A DNA stretch of 64,000 bases. It comes from JAIQFL01 sp035501495 (GTDB taxonomy: Bacteria > Acidobacteriota > Terriglobia > Bryobacterales > Bryobacteraceae). The notes under the pieces were generated by a model. It searched no databases. It was not told where the DNA came from and saw only the letters and a list, made by a program, of their open reading frames with translations. This document shows positions 18,006-26,795 of this stretch, one piece after another; position 1 is the stretch's first letter, and each line of letters begins with the position of its first letter. The position numbers and the translations under genes were made by a program. The stretch spans positions 124,001 to 188,000 of the forward strand of contig DATJWB010000273.1 in NCBI GenBank assembly GCA_035501495.1, written 5' to 3'.

Positions 18006-20246
18006 TGGTTCTCCTTTCCAGTTTCCCGGAGCTTCACGCCAAAGCGTGCCGCGGAGCACGACGATGGAGGCTTTCGGAAGTTCGTAGAGTGTATCCGTTC
18101 CGTTCGCTGTGACTACCGACCTGGAGGGCGGACCATCCGGATCGGGATGGCCTCGCAAGGCCGCCCGGCCGCGGCCCCCGCGTCCGGCGGAGGGAACCTC
18201 GCCAGGAGGCGCCGGGTCGGGGTGCCACTGGTATTCGGCCGCTCCAAAATCCACCCGCTCCACCCTCCCCGAGAAGGAACGGCTGCGGCTCGAGTCTTCC
18301 GCGAACGACACCTTTACGGAGTGCGCTTGATCCGGATCCTTGTTGATCAGCATGACCGACCATTGGCCGTCCGGCCGCTCCAGGGCGTAAGCCGTCACCA
18401 GAAGATTCCCGCTCTGGTCCTTTACGTCGCTCGAGACCCGGAACAGCTTGTGCACGGCATCCACCGGCTGCGCCCATTCCCTGGTAATCACCTGCGTCGC
18501 CAGATACTGCGGCGGATAGTACCTGGCGTGGTTGCTGTCGTCGATTGGCAGGAAACCGCCCCCGCCTCCTCCGCCGCCGGAAGCGATGTAGTGGAAGTAG
18601 TATGTGCCGGCGGCCCCCGCGCTCATCATCGAACCGACATAGTCGGCAAGCCACAGAGCGCTCTTGACGGTCCCCTGTCCGCCTTCGCCAAGGTCGTTGC
18701 CCTCGGTCATGAAGAACGGAATGCCGGGCGGAAGCCCGTTGTCCTTCCAGGCCTGGACCACGTGATTGACGTAGGCCGGCTCCCAGTACAGCGAACCCCA
18801 GTCCGCGCACCTGCGGTTACCCTGACACGGGTAATGCTCGAACGAGAAAAACTGGAATTCCGCCAGGCGGTCCCGCGCTTTCAGGTAATCGACAAATCGC
18901 CCCAGAAACGAAACCCGGCCATTGCCATCCGCCCACGAATCCACGTCGCCCGGAGTGCCTTCAAATGCCGGCCCGCCGAGCGGCGCCTCCGGTACCAGCT
19001 TGTGGATGGCTTTCGCGAACTGAATGTAGAGGGTCGCGTAATCTTCCGGAAGCACGCGCTGGCCATCCGCCTCTTCGCCCATCTCGATCCAGGAGATTGG
19101 GTACTTCCGCTTGTAGAGATACGCGATCTCGTTGGCCGCGTCCTCCGGAATCGTGTAGAGAATGGCCACCGGGATCATCGCCGGAAGCCCGCGCGTCACG
19201 CCGCAGTTGAAGAAGAAGTCCAGCCCGATCTGGTCGCCCCTTCCGTAATCGAGGTCGGACGCCGCGTGCCAGGGATCCACAGAAGAAGGCCAGGTAATCG
19301 TCTGCTGCCGGCTGGGAACGTGCTTGACGATGTCGTGGAATTCCCCGCCATCGGAGATCGTTCCGATGTACAACTCTTGAATGGCATATCCCACGCAGTT
19401 GCGCTTGTCCTGCGCCCCGTGGCTATCGCAGGTGTTGGACGATTCGGTCATCCAGATGCGCAAATACCGAACGGGGATCTTCCAGCTCACCAGCTTCAAC
19501 GTGGGTGTGCCGCCCTTCCCGTTGGTGATGGTCCCCAGGGGAAAGGTCTGCCAGGCGCCCTTGTTGATCCCGTCATAGAACGGCTCCTGCTCGCCCGTCC
19601 AGAACTGCACGTAGTAGCGCTTCGCATAAGGGTCGGCCCAGGCGATGCGCATCGCATTGACGTCCACCTTCGCGCCCAGATCGATCATCACCCATTGCGG
19701 GTGCAGCGAGTCATCGTCGCCCGTGTACGCTTTGGTCAGGTAGGGATTGCTCTTCCAGTAGGAATTCGGATCGCCATCGGTCAGGCGCGACCAGCCGTTG
19801 CCGTCCCCCAGGGTGGCGCCGCGATGCGGCAGCGGATAGGCCCACGAATGCAGGATCTTCTCGCTGGCCGGCTCGGCGCTGCCGGTGAAGTAGCCCTCCA
19901 GTTTCGCCGCGTTGCTCCACGTTCCGCGCGGATTCCAGTGCCATGCCTCGATCATCAGTTCGGTGTTCTGCCGGTAGGTTACGGTTCCCCATCCGGCCCC
20001 GAGCATTTCCTTGAGGACAGGGTCCGTGAGGAGCCGCTCGGTGTGCTTCTCGTTCTCTTCTTTCGTGGCTCCGCCGCGCAGCCGGTCGATGGCGCCGCCC
20101 AGTGCCCGCGGAGGACTGAAGGAGTTGAGCACGTGCGACGGCGCGGCGTCCACCACGAGATGCTGCCCTCGTGCGGCGGCCGCCGTCCAAAGGCAGATGC
20201 TGGCGGCAACCATCCAACCTGCGTGCCGCCTGGTACCCGGTGACAT
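16461..20246 (-). CDS. Single open frame: discoidin/glycosidase-like secreted protein joined to Gfo/Idh/MocA oxidoreductase, 1261 aa
   Basis: There is no stop codon between what should be two genes. The first part (about 747 residues) has a signal peptide ending AAARGQ, a discoidin (F5/8 C)-like domain (GWSRLTDGDPNSYWKSNPYL, HPQWVMIDLGAKVDVNAMRI), and then a clan-A-glycosidase-like barrel with candidate acids in WIEMGEEADG and FFMTEGNDLGEG. It continues through an eight-glycine run and a C-terminal beta domain. The frame then runs straight through TGGAAAGGAGAACCA into the ATG of the oxidoreductase. The start at 20246 is set by GAGGAGG five bases upstream. Either the stop codon was lost (a TGA to TGG change would do it) or this is a true fusion with an internal second start. 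Confidence 0.65.
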   Translation of the reverse strand: MSPGTRRHAGWMVAASICLWTAAAARGQHLVVDAAPSHVLNSFSPPRALGGAIDRLRGGATKEENEKHTERLLTDPVLKEMLGAGWGTVTYRQNTELMIEAWHWNPRGTWSNAAKLEGYFTGSAEPASEKILHSWAYPLPHRGATLGDGNGWSRLTDGDPNSYWKSNPYLTKAYTGDDDSLHPQWVMIDLGAKVDVNAMRIAWADPYAKRYYVQFWTGEQEPFYDGINKGAWQTFPLGTITNGKGGTPTLKLVSWKIPVRYLRIWMTESSNTCDSHGAQDKRNCVGYAIQELYIGTISDGGEFHDIVKHVPSRQQTITWPSSVDPWHAASDLDYGRGDQIGLDFFFNCGVTRGLPAMIPVAILYTIPEDAANEIAYLYKRKYPISWIEMGEEADGQRVLPEDYATLYIQFAKAIHKLVPEAPLGGPAFEGTPGDVDSWADGNGRVSFLGRFVDYLKARDRLAEFQFFSFEHYPCQGNRRCADWGSLYWEPAYVNHVVQAWKDNGLPPGIPFFMTEGNDLGEGGQGTVKSALWLADYVGSMMSAGAAGTYYFHYIASGGGGGGGGFLPIDDSNHARYYPPQYLATQVITREWAQPVDAVHKLFRVSSDVKDQSGNLLVTAYALERPDGQWSVMLINKDPDQAHSVKVSFAEDSSRSRSFSGRVERVDFGAAEYQWHPDPAPPGEVPSAGRGGRGRAALRGHPDPDGPPSRSVVTANGTDTLYELPKASIVVLRGTLWREAPGNWKGEPMALKDDINRREFMAPAAAGLALTLVPRHVLGGPGYVPPSDKITLAYIGCGTQGTREMLRLIASPDVQITAVCDPVKDGTNYVDWDKTGIRDSVRRTLEDPNWGAGVTGIRAGRDMAKEIIEIYYAKKRAADNFKGVASYADFRELLEKEKDLDSVKVMTPDHLHATISIAAMKRHKHVLMHKPLSNRVAEVRMLVETARKTGVATHLLAWRAPLTAVRQMILDGAIGNLKEVHNWTDRPFWPQQLALPAERPPVPPNFDWDLWLGPERDRPYHPSYTHAVFRGWYDFGGGSIADMGNYSLWPIFMALDLPVPYSVEAQSSSSCEINDQVSTVKMNDFAFPYANRVCFKFRQHGQWPALKLYWYDGGMRPFTPDELLEDGKSIPATGSLFVGDKGMILNNDLIPAKKMQEYRTAKGLPEPQSRRGGRGGGGADTEWVAAFKGGAASAGNFLNAANCSEAIALAGTAIRYSRKIFNENHCAPALLWDQEAMKFTNATDANQYLTREYRDGWQLTSA
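18011..18017 (-). promoter_or_regulatory. Internal ribosome binding site AAAGGAG
   Basis: On the minus strand AAAGGAG is followed by AACCA and ATG at 18005. It lies inside the long open frame and decides that the oxidoreductase has an independent start. Confidence 0.7.
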
Positions 20247-20299
20247 GATGGCCTCCTCGCAACCGGCGCTTAGTCGGCTATGGCGCAAATCAGAGCCGA

Positions 20300-20305
20300 A
20301 TTATA
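20300..20305 (-). promoter_or_regulatory. -10 box TATAAT of the leftward operon
   Basis: The minus strand reads CTATAATTC here, a perfect -10 hexamer 54 bases upstream of the start at 20246. No good -35 box is visible at 17 bases, and CCCTAAATAAG lies immediately upstream, so activation by a bound protein is likely. Confidence 0.55.
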
Positions 20306-20331
20306 GCTTATTTAGGGCCGGCGCGGCTGTT

Positions 20332-20351
20332 AGATTACGAAACTGTAATTT
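20332..20351. promoter_or_regulatory. Palindromic operator, copy 1
   Basis: The plus strand reads AGATTACGAAACTGTAATTT, with half-sites ATTACG and TGTAAT around AAAC. The same pattern recurs at 23253-23272 and 35106-35125. Its centre is about 48 bases upstream of the start point predicted from the -10 box at 20300. It lies between the leftward fusion operon and the rightward hypothetical gene at 20447; a lone CGTAAT half-site follows near 20400. Confidence 0.6.
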
Positions 20352-20446
20352 GCAAGCGGATGTCCCGCACCGGGAGAACCCGCGATCCCGACGCTGGTTG
20401 CTTCGATCCGTAATTTATCAGATAATCAAGTCCGGAATTCCTCCAG

Positions 20447-21988
20447 ATGGAGACTCGTTCAGGGGCAGCCAGCCGGGTGGTCCTCCTCCTTTTGGCGCCT
20501 CTACCTCTCTTCGGGGGCGCCCCCGATGCCTGGATCCCGGCGCGCTGGACAGGCGGCCCATTGGAAGTCGAATACCGGGCGAAAGCCGGCAACCTTCCGC
20601 CCGATCGCGATCTGCGCGAGACGATCGCCGGCTGGTATGATCCTGCCACCCTCGACCTGCTCCAGGGATCGCCGGTCAACTGTCTGTTGGTGACCTGGAG
20701 CGCCGGCGCCGGCGATGCCGTCGAGTCTCGCCAGTGGAACCTGGTCAGAGCCTACACCGCTGCCGCTCATCGGCGAGGGATCGCGGTGCTCGGTATGGTC
20801 TATCGGGGCGCGGAGCCTGACAGATTCGTCCCACCCGCGCTGGAGATTCGCCTCGACGGTCTCGTGTTGGAGGGCGGTTTCACGGATGCGGTCAGGAGCG
20901 CGATGCCTGGCGGGCAAGCCTCCTTGCCCGTGATTGCGATTTCCAGGGACCCCGCCATTTCGCGCGCCGCCTTGGCGCCGCTCGCCGCCGTTGAGGGCGA
21001 GTGGCCGGGCTCGCGCAGTCTGGCGGAGATGGGAATCCGGGCAGGTCCGTCAAGCCAGCCCTGGATTTGCTCCAATATCTGGCTCGTACGATCCTTTCGC
21101 TTTACCGATGCGTGGCGGCCGGTGTGGGTTGGCTATCCGCCCGCGCCCGCGGCCAGGCCCAACTACTCCCGGTCGGTCGCGGATGCGGCCGTTGCCGGCG
21201 GCCGCTGGATCGTGACGCTGGACGACGGCTTGCGAATCAGGCTGCGGCGGCACGACGCAACTGCCCTGGCAGCGTGGACCCGGATCGGCGACTTTCTGCG
21301 CTTCGCCGAGGAACATGCCGAATGGCGGAGCTTCGTACCGTACGGCAAGCTCGGCGTGATCACAGACACGGCGGCGCCCGATGATTTGGCCAGCGAGTAT
21401 CTGAAACTCCTCACGCGCCGGCAGGTCCCCTACCGCCTGGTCGAGCGCTCGCGCCTGGGCGAGACGCCCTTCCGCGAGTTCCGCGCCCTGCTCGCGGCGG
21501 GACTGGCTCACCTCACGGAGACGGAGCGAAGGCTTCTCCTTGGCTTTGCGGAGAATGGCGGACTGGTCGTGGCGGGTAGCGCGTTGGGCGCCGTTCCACC
21601 AGGCCAGCCGCTGTTGGAGCGGACGTTGGGAAAGGGCCGGACGATTCTCTACAGGGACCCGGATCCCGAGACAGTTGCGCGCGACATGCCCGAGGTGCTG
21701 TCACTCGAGGAGGCGGGCGTGATCGCTTTCAATGTGCCCTCGGTCATCACCTACGCCAGCCGCGAGCCCGGTGGCTCGCGGATCCTCGTGCAGTTGCTCA
21801 ATTATTCCGACACTCCCGCCAGAAATATCACCATCCGGGTCAGCGGACACTACCACACCGCGCGGCTGTTCACGCCGGATTCGCCGGCGGCGGTCCTGGC
21901 CGTCGGGCCAGGCGAAGGCCAGAGCGAAGTTGCCATTCCGAGCCTCGGTCTTTGGGGCGGGGTGTTGCTGGAAGGAAAAACACCATGA
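20447..21988 (+). CDS. Secreted protein of unknown function, possibly glycosidase-related, 513 aa
   Basis: No family is recognised with certainty. The first 25 residues are a signal peptide (RVVLLLLAPLPLFGGAP). The N-terminal half looks like a barrel of the kind seen in putative glycosidases (GSPVNCLLVTWSAGAG, HRRGIAVLGMVYRG, RLDGLVLEGGFTDAV). Residues about 300-430 resemble a GATase-like domain (YGKLGVITDT, LTETERRLLLGFAENGGLVVAG). The end (SRILVQLLNYSDTPARNITI) looks like a C-terminal beta domain of glycoside hydrolases. It overlaps the following DUF362 gene by ATGA, so the two are translationally linked. The start is the first ATG; no strong ribosome site precedes it. Confidence 0.65.
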   Translation: METRSGAASRVVLLLLAPLPLFGGAPDAWIPARWTGGPLEVEYRAKAGNLPPDRDLRETIAGWYDPATLDLLQGSPVNCLLVTWSAGAGDAVESRQWNLVRAYTAAAHRRGIAVLGMVYRGAEPDRFVPPALEIRLDGLVLEGGFTDAVRSAMPGGQASLPVIAISRDPAISRAALAPLAAVEGEWPGSRSLAEMGIRAGPSSQPWICSNIWLVRSFRFTDAWRPVWVGYPPAPAARPNYSRSVADAAVAGGRWIVTLDDGLRIRLRRHDATALAAWTRIGDFLRFAEEHAEWRSFVPYGKLGVITDTAAPDDLASEYLKLLTRRQVPYRLVERSRLGETPFREFRALLAAGLAHLTETERRLLLGFAENGGLVVAGSALGAVPPGQPLLERTLGKGRTILYRDPDPETVARDMPEVLSLEEAGVIAFNVPSVITYASREPGGSRILVQLLNYSDTPARNITIRVSGHYHTARLFTPDSPAAVLAVGPGEGQSEVAIPSLGLWGGVLLEGKTP

Positions 21989-23217
21989 AATCCACGAACG
22001 GAAAACTGACTCGCCGAGGCTGGCTCGCGCTCTGCGGCGCCGGGATTCAGGCGGGCACCATGCATTCGCTGGATGCCCGGCAGGTTTCCCAAGACTCTCC
22101 CGCCGCCGCGCCGTCGGCGCCTGTGGCGATTGCCAAGGTCCGCAGCTATGAGGAGGACTTGGCCGCCACATTTCGCACCATGTTCGACCAGATTGGTGGG
22201 CTGCAGAGGCGAGTCCAGGGCAAGACCGTCGCGCTTAAGGTGAACCTCACCGGCGGCAACCGATTCGACGGCTACACCCCTGGCGAGACCCACTGGGTAC
22301 ACCCTCGAATCGTGGCGGCGGTGGTCACGGTGCTGGGAGGATTGGGCGCCAGGCGCGTTCGCGTCCTGGAGAGCGCCGGCGGGCGCCGCCCGGGCTACCG
22401 GCTCGAAGATAAACTGCTCGAGGGTGGCTGGGATCTGGAAGCCATCCGGAACGCCGCACCCCTGGTGGAATTCGAAGATACCAATACCATCGGCTCCGGC
22501 AAGCAGTACTCGACGCTGAAGGTGAAAACGAAACCATACGTCTTTCCGGCCTTTTGCCTGAACCACTCTTACGAAGATTGCGATTTTCTGATCAGCCTCG
22601 GCAAGGCGAAGAACCATGAGGAGATGGGCGTCACGATGGCGATCAAGAACATGTTCGGCGTTACGCCCACAGCGCTTTATGGGGGCCGCGAGCGCATCTT
22701 CCACTACGGGCAGACCCAGGCGCCGTCGGGTGCGCCGGCGGAACTCGATCCCCAGTCGAATCGCTACGAGGGGTGGCGCCTGCCCCGCATCCTGGTCGAT
22801 ATCATCGGCGCCCGGCCGGTCGATCTGGCAATCAACGACGCCATCCTCTCTACTTGCGGCGGCGAAGGACCGTGGGTGCTTGGAGCGAAACCCATCCGCC
22901 CAGGCTTCCTGGTGGCCGGCTGGAATGTTGTGAATACCGACGCGGTCACCATGGCGACCATGGGCTATAACCCGCGCGCCGGACGCCAGGAGGCTCCCTA
23001 CCGCTTGTACAAGGGCCCCGGCAATCATCCGCCGGAACAGTTGACGCCGGCCGGCGAAAACTTCCAGTATGCCGACAACATGATGCTGCTCGCCGAAGCA
23101 GCCGGCATCGGCTCCGCCGATCTGAGCCGGATCGACGTCCGCGGTGTGCCGATCCACAAGGCCATGTTCGATTTCGAGGCGTTCTGGAAGAATCAGATGC
23201 CGAAGGAGCAGGGGTGA
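21985..23217 (+). CDS. DUF362 protein with Tat-like signal (third copy), 410 aa
   Basis: The third DUF362 protein in the window. The leader LTRRGWLALCGAGIQAG is Tat-like. Family segments are KTVALKVNLTGGNRFDGYTP, VTVLGGLGARRVRVLESAGG, DFLISLGKAKNHEEMGVTMA with IKNMFG, and RPVDLAINDAI followed by NTDAVTMATMGYNP. It is longer than the other two copies. The ATG at 21985 has GGAAGG eight bases upstream and overlaps the previous stop. Placed among sugar genes rather than redox genes, this copy may serve a different partner; the role of DUF362 is not established. Confidence 0.82.
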   Translation: MKSTNGKLTRRGWLALCGAGIQAGTMHSLDARQVSQDSPAAAPSAPVAIAKVRSYEEDLAATFRTMFDQIGGLQRRVQGKTVALKVNLTGGNRFDGYTPGETHWVHPRIVAAVVTVLGGLGARRVRVLESAGGRRPGYRLEDKLLEGGWDLEAIRNAAPLVEFEDTNTIGSGKQYSTLKVKTKPYVFPAFCLNHSYEDCDFLISLGKAKNHEEMGVTMAIKNMFGVTPTALYGGRERIFHYGQTQAPSGAPAELDPQSNRYEGWRLPRILVDIIGARPVDLAINDAILSTCGGEGPWVLGAKPIRPGFLVAGWNVVNTDAVTMATMGYNPRAGRQEAPYRLYKGPGNHPPEQLTPAGENFQYADNMMLLAEAAGIGSADLSRIDVRGVPIHKAMFDFEAFWKNQMPKEQG

Positions 23218-23252
23218 GCCCTTCGGCTGGGACCGCAGGTTAAGCGACAAGA

Positions 23253-23272
23253 AGATGACGTTATCGTAATCT
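23253..23272. promoter_or_regulatory. Palindromic operator, copy 2
   Basis: Reads AGATGACGTTATCGTAATCT. Over the 16-base core it matches the operator at 35106 (read on the minus strand, ATTACGGTTTCGTAAT) at 13 positions. It ends three bases before a TTGACT -35 box, centred about 48 bases upstream of the predicted start point. Confidence 0.55.
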
Positions 23273-23275
23273 TGG

Positions 23276-23304
23276 TTGACTGTCCCGGCGGGATGGCTTA
23301 GCCT
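23276..23304 (+). promoter_or_regulatory. Promoter of the TonB receptor gene
   Basis: TTGACT (23276-23281), a 17-base spacer and a weak TAGCCT (23299-23304). The weak -10 and the adjoining palindrome suggest an activated promoter. The gene starts 30 bases further on. Confidence 0.45.
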
Positions 23305-23334
23305 GAGTCCAAACGCTTGTGAAAGGGGTGGAAC

Positions 23335-26300
23335 ATGCGAAGGGTTCTTCTGCTTGTCCTTCTTGCCTCGATCGCCGCTTGGTCGCAGACTTCGACCGGC
23401 TCGATTCGGGGAACCATTACCGATCCCTCCAACGCGGTGGTACCCAACGTCAAGGTCATTGCCACCGATGTGGATCGCGGTATTCGCTATCCGACCTCGG
23501 CCGATTCGGCCGGCCGGTACATCTTTCCGAACCTGCCTCCCGCACGATACTCCCTGACGGCCGAGGCGCCCGGCTTCGAGACCACTACCAAGGCTGCCTT
23601 CAGCCTGGAAGTGCAGCAGCAAGCCACCGTCGATATTCCTCTGAGCCTGGGGGCGACCACCTCGATCGTCGATGTGACCGGCACGGCGCCGCTGCTCAAC
23701 GTGACTTCCGCAACCCTCGGACAGGTGGTCGAAAACCGCCTGATCCAGTCGATCCCCAATAGCGGGCGCAACCCCCTGTCGCTGGTGTCCCTGGCACCCG
23801 GGATTGTCGGTTCCACCGGTGGCGTAAGCTTCATCTCCAATGGGGTTCGCAACAATTCCTCCGAAGTGCTGATGGACGGCGCCGCATTGACTTCCATCGA
23901 GCAGAATGGCGGCATCACCGACGTCAAGTACACTCCCACCTCGGACGCGGTCGAAGAAGTCAAGGTGCAGACCAACTTCTTCAGTGCCGAGTTTGGCAAT
24001 ACCGGCGGCACCGTCATCAACATGGTGTCGAAGAGCGGCACCAACGAATTGCACGGGGTGGGCTACTACTACCGCCGCGATGCGGCTCTCAACGCCAACC
24101 AGTGGTTCTCCAACGCGCACAACAGCCCGCTGGCCGATTCGCATCGCAACTGGCTGGGGGGGACCATGGGCGGCCCGGTCTATCTGCCCAAAATCTACAA
24201 CGGCAAGAACCGGACCTTCTTCTTCTTCGACACCGACTATTACAATCAGCTCACCGCCGCCACCACCACTCAAAGCGTGCCCACGCCCCTGCAACTGAGC
24301 GGCGACTTCTCCGATACGCGCCTGGCCAACGGCAACCTGGTCCCGATTTACAATCCGTACGCCCTGACCACCAACTCCAGCGGCGCCCGGGTGCGCACGC
24401 CGTTTCCCGGCAACCTCATTCCCGCATCGATGCAGAATCCCATCACGCTGAACTTCATCAAGTACTACCCGGCGCCGACCTCCTCGGGCAATGCCTACAC
24501 GCACGCCAACAACTTCTTCGCCCAGGGCAGCCGGCCTGCCCAGGACCACAAGATCGACGCCAAGATCGACCAGAACATCTCCGAAAAGCAGCGCTTCAGC
24601 TCACGCTACAGCGTGGACTGGTCTTACAGCGGAGTTGCCAACCTGTTCGGCAACATCGCATACAACGCCAACCCCGGCACTGCGCGCTCGCAGAATTTCG
24701 TTATGGATTACACGCGGACCCAAAACGCGACCACCATCTTCTCGGCGCGTGCCGGTGTACTGCGGGTGAGATCGGTTCAGGACCCGCTGAGCGTCGGTTT
24801 CGATGCGACCAGCCTGGGTCTGCCCGCCTACATGACTGCCAATACGGGAACGATGAATTTTCCCCGGTTTTCCGCGCAGTACGTGGCGTTGGGCGTAGCA
24901 GGTTATGCGATCATCCATCGATACGAAGATCTCTATCAGTACCTGGGCTCGGTAACCAAGATCATCGGGGGCCACACGGTCAAAGCCGGCGCCGAATTCC
25001 GCAAGGTTCAGGAGAACTACTACCAACCCAACGAGCCCGGCGGCAGCTTTTCTTTCAACCGCAAGCAGACCGGCCTGAACCCCCTGTCGTCGAGTTCCAG
25101 CCAGGGCGATGGCCTGGCGTCGGCGCTGGTGGGCTTTGGCAGCGGCGGAGTGGACACGATCGACTATCCCACCTGCCAGTCCGCCGGGTACGCGGCCGCA
25201 TATATCAACGATGACTGGCGCGTCAGCCGCAGGCTCACGCTCAACTTCGGCCTTCGCTGGGATGCCGATATCCCGCGGGTCGATCGCTTCAACCGCATCA
25301 ATTGGCTCGATCTGGGAGCGCCCGCTCCCATCGCCGGCGTCCCACAGGTGAAGGCCGTCTTTCCGAACCTGCTGGGCCTCATGCAGTTCGCGACGCCGGG
25401 GAATCGCACTCCCTACGACGGTGACTGGAAAAACTTCCAGCCCCGATTCGGCTTCGCCTATGCCTTGAACAACAAGACCTCTATCCGCGCCGCCTACGGC
25501 ATCTTCTACACCGTGTCGCGGCATACCGTCAAAGGCGAGGTGGGGACGGCCTTCGGGTTCACCGATTCCTCCATTCCCTGGTCTCTGGACGGTGGCTTTA
25601 CGCAGTACGCCACCTTTGCCAATCCCTGGCCCGCGGGCCTGACCTTTCCGCCCGGCAGGAATGCATCGGCCTTCCTCGGGCTGGACGCGGGCACGCCGGA
25701 GCCGTACGACCGGAACCCGCAGTATCAGCAGTGGAACCTCTCGATTCAGCGCGAGGTGCCCGGCCACGGCGTCCTGGAACTGAACTACTCCGCCAGCAAG
25801 GGCACGCGCCTGTATCTCGGAGACACCAATGATGCCGTGTCGCAACTCAACAACCTCTACCCGATGTACTGGGGCTTGGGCGTCGACAAGCTCACATCGC
25901 TGGTGCCGAATCCGTTCTACGGCGTGATCACCAACCCGACGGCCACCGACTACAACCAGCCCACCATTCAGTTGAACAATCTGCTGCGCCGATATCCCGA
26001 GTACGCCGGCGTGGGCGGATACCGCGCGGAGTTGAACATCGGCGATTCCAGCTACCAGTCGCTGCAAATCAAGTACGAAAAGCGCTTCTCCCACGGCCTC
26101 AGCGTCATTTCTCACTACACCTGGTCCAAGATGATCAGCGACTCCGACGAGTCCGGCAGCGATGTCGAATGGGCTGCAGTCGCCGGTAGCATCCAGAATC
26201 TGTTCAACCTGCGCCAGGAGCGCTCCGTCTCCGGCTTGAACCGCCCGCACGTCATCGTCGGCAGCTTCGACTACCAGTTGCCGGTTGGCCGGAACCGGGC

Positions 26301-26787
26301 CTTCGGCAAGACCATGAACCGCGTGCTGGACGGCTTCGTCGGAGGCTGGGAGATCAGCTCGATCATTACGGTGCAGTCCGGCGCGGCGTTGCAGGTCACC
26401 ATGTCCGACTACAACATGTGGGATGGCGCGGTGCAGCGTCCCAACCTGACCGGCAATCCGTGTACGTCCGGTTCGGTTTCCGGCAAGCTGAACAACTACT
26501 TCAACGTGAATTCATTCAACGCGCCCGACGACTATACCTTCGGTTCGGCGCCCCGTTACCTCTCGTCCTGCCGCGGCCCGGCATTGATCAATGAAGACGC
26601 GACCCTGGTGAAGAACTTCAATATCCGCGAGCGCAAGTACGTGCAACTGCGATTAGAGGCTTACAGCGTCTGGAATAACCCGCAGTGGGGGCTGCCCAAC
26701 ACGGCGTATGGCGGCGCGACCTTCGGACAAATCACGACCGCGGGCGGGAACCGCAACCTCCAACTGGCGCTGAAGTTCTACTATTAG
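23335..26787 (+). CDS. Oar-like TonB-dependent receptor, 1150 aa
   Basis: An outer-membrane receptor of the acidobacterial Oar-like group, expected to import large ligands such as oligosaccharides with TonB energy. After a signal peptide (RRVLLLVLLASIAAWSQ) comes a carboxypeptidase-regulatory-like domain (GSIRGTITDPSNAVVPNVKV). The plug follows, with VRNNSSEVLMDGAALTSIEQ and NTGGTVINMVSKSGTNELHG, and then a long beta-barrel ending in an aromatic strand (NLQLALKFYY). A GAAAGGGG lies a few bases upstream of the ATG. It is followed after 8 bases by a sugar isomerase gene, which points to a sugar ligand. It is intact, unlike the copy at 42 kb. Confidence 0.92.
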   Translation: MRRVLLLVLLASIAAWSQTSTGSIRGTITDPSNAVVPNVKVIATDVDRGIRYPTSADSAGRYIFPNLPPARYSLTAEAPGFETTTKAAFSLEVQQQATVDIPLSLGATTSIVDVTGTAPLLNVTSATLGQVVENRLIQSIPNSGRNPLSLVSLAPGIVGSTGGVSFISNGVRNNSSEVLMDGAALTSIEQNGGITDVKYTPTSDAVEEVKVQTNFFSAEFGNTGGTVINMVSKSGTNELHGVGYYYRRDAALNANQWFSNAHNSPLADSHRNWLGGTMGGPVYLPKIYNGKNRTFFFFDTDYYNQLTAATTTQSVPTPLQLSGDFSDTRLANGNLVPIYNPYALTTNSSGARVRTPFPGNLIPASMQNPITLNFIKYYPAPTSSGNAYTHANNFFAQGSRPAQDHKIDAKIDQNISEKQRFSSRYSVDWSYSGVANLFGNIAYNANPGTARSQNFVMDYTRTQNATTIFSARAGVLRVRSVQDPLSVGFDATSLGLPAYMTANTGTMNFPRFSAQYVALGVAGYAIIHRYEDLYQYLGSVTKIIGGHTVKAGAEFRKVQENYYQPNEPGGSFSFNRKQTGLNPLSSSSSQGDGLASALVGFGSGGVDTIDYPTCQSAGYAAAYINDDWRVSRRLTLNFGLRWDADIPRVDRFNRINWLDLGAPAPIAGVPQVKAVFPNLLGLMQFATPGNRTPYDGDWKNFQPRFGFAYALNNKTSIRAAYGIFYTVSRHTVKGEVGTAFGFTDSSIPWSLDGGFTQYATFANPWPAGLTFPPGRNASAFLGLDAGTPEPYDRNPQYQQWNLSIQREVPGHGVLELNYSASKGTRLYLGDTNDAVSQLNNLYPMYWGLGVDKLTSLVPNPFYGVITNPTATDYNQPTIQLNNLLRRYPEYAGVGGYRAELNIGDSSYQSLQIKYEKRFSHGLSVISHYTWSKMISDSDESGSDVEWAAVAGSIQNLFNLRQERSVSGLNRPHVIVGSFDYQLPVGRNRAFGKTMNRVLDGFVGGWEISSIITVQSGAALQVTMSDYNMWDGAVQRPNLTGNPCTSGSVSGKLNNYFNVNSFNAPDDYTFGSAPRYLSSCRGPALINEDATLVKNFNIRERKYVQLRLEAYSVWNNPQWGLPNTAYGGATFGQITTAGGNRNLQLALKFYY

Positions 26788-26795
26788 AGGCCAGT

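Noticed and set aside
16476..20243. A 1255-codon open frame antisense to the discoidin/oxidoreductase frame
   Set aside because: Its translation has no domain pattern and is rich in Arg, His, Val and Pro as expected from the complement of a GC-rich gene; the minus strand has signal peptides, motifs and ribosome sites.
20395..20410. Further copy of the ATTACG/CGTAAT operator
   Set aside because: Only the right half (CGTAATTT) matches; the left half does not, so it was not counted as a site.
21850..24549. An 899-codon minus-strand frame across the third DUF362 gene and the first TonB receptor
   Set aside because: It crosses two well-supported plus-strand genes and their promoter, and encodes no recognisable domain.
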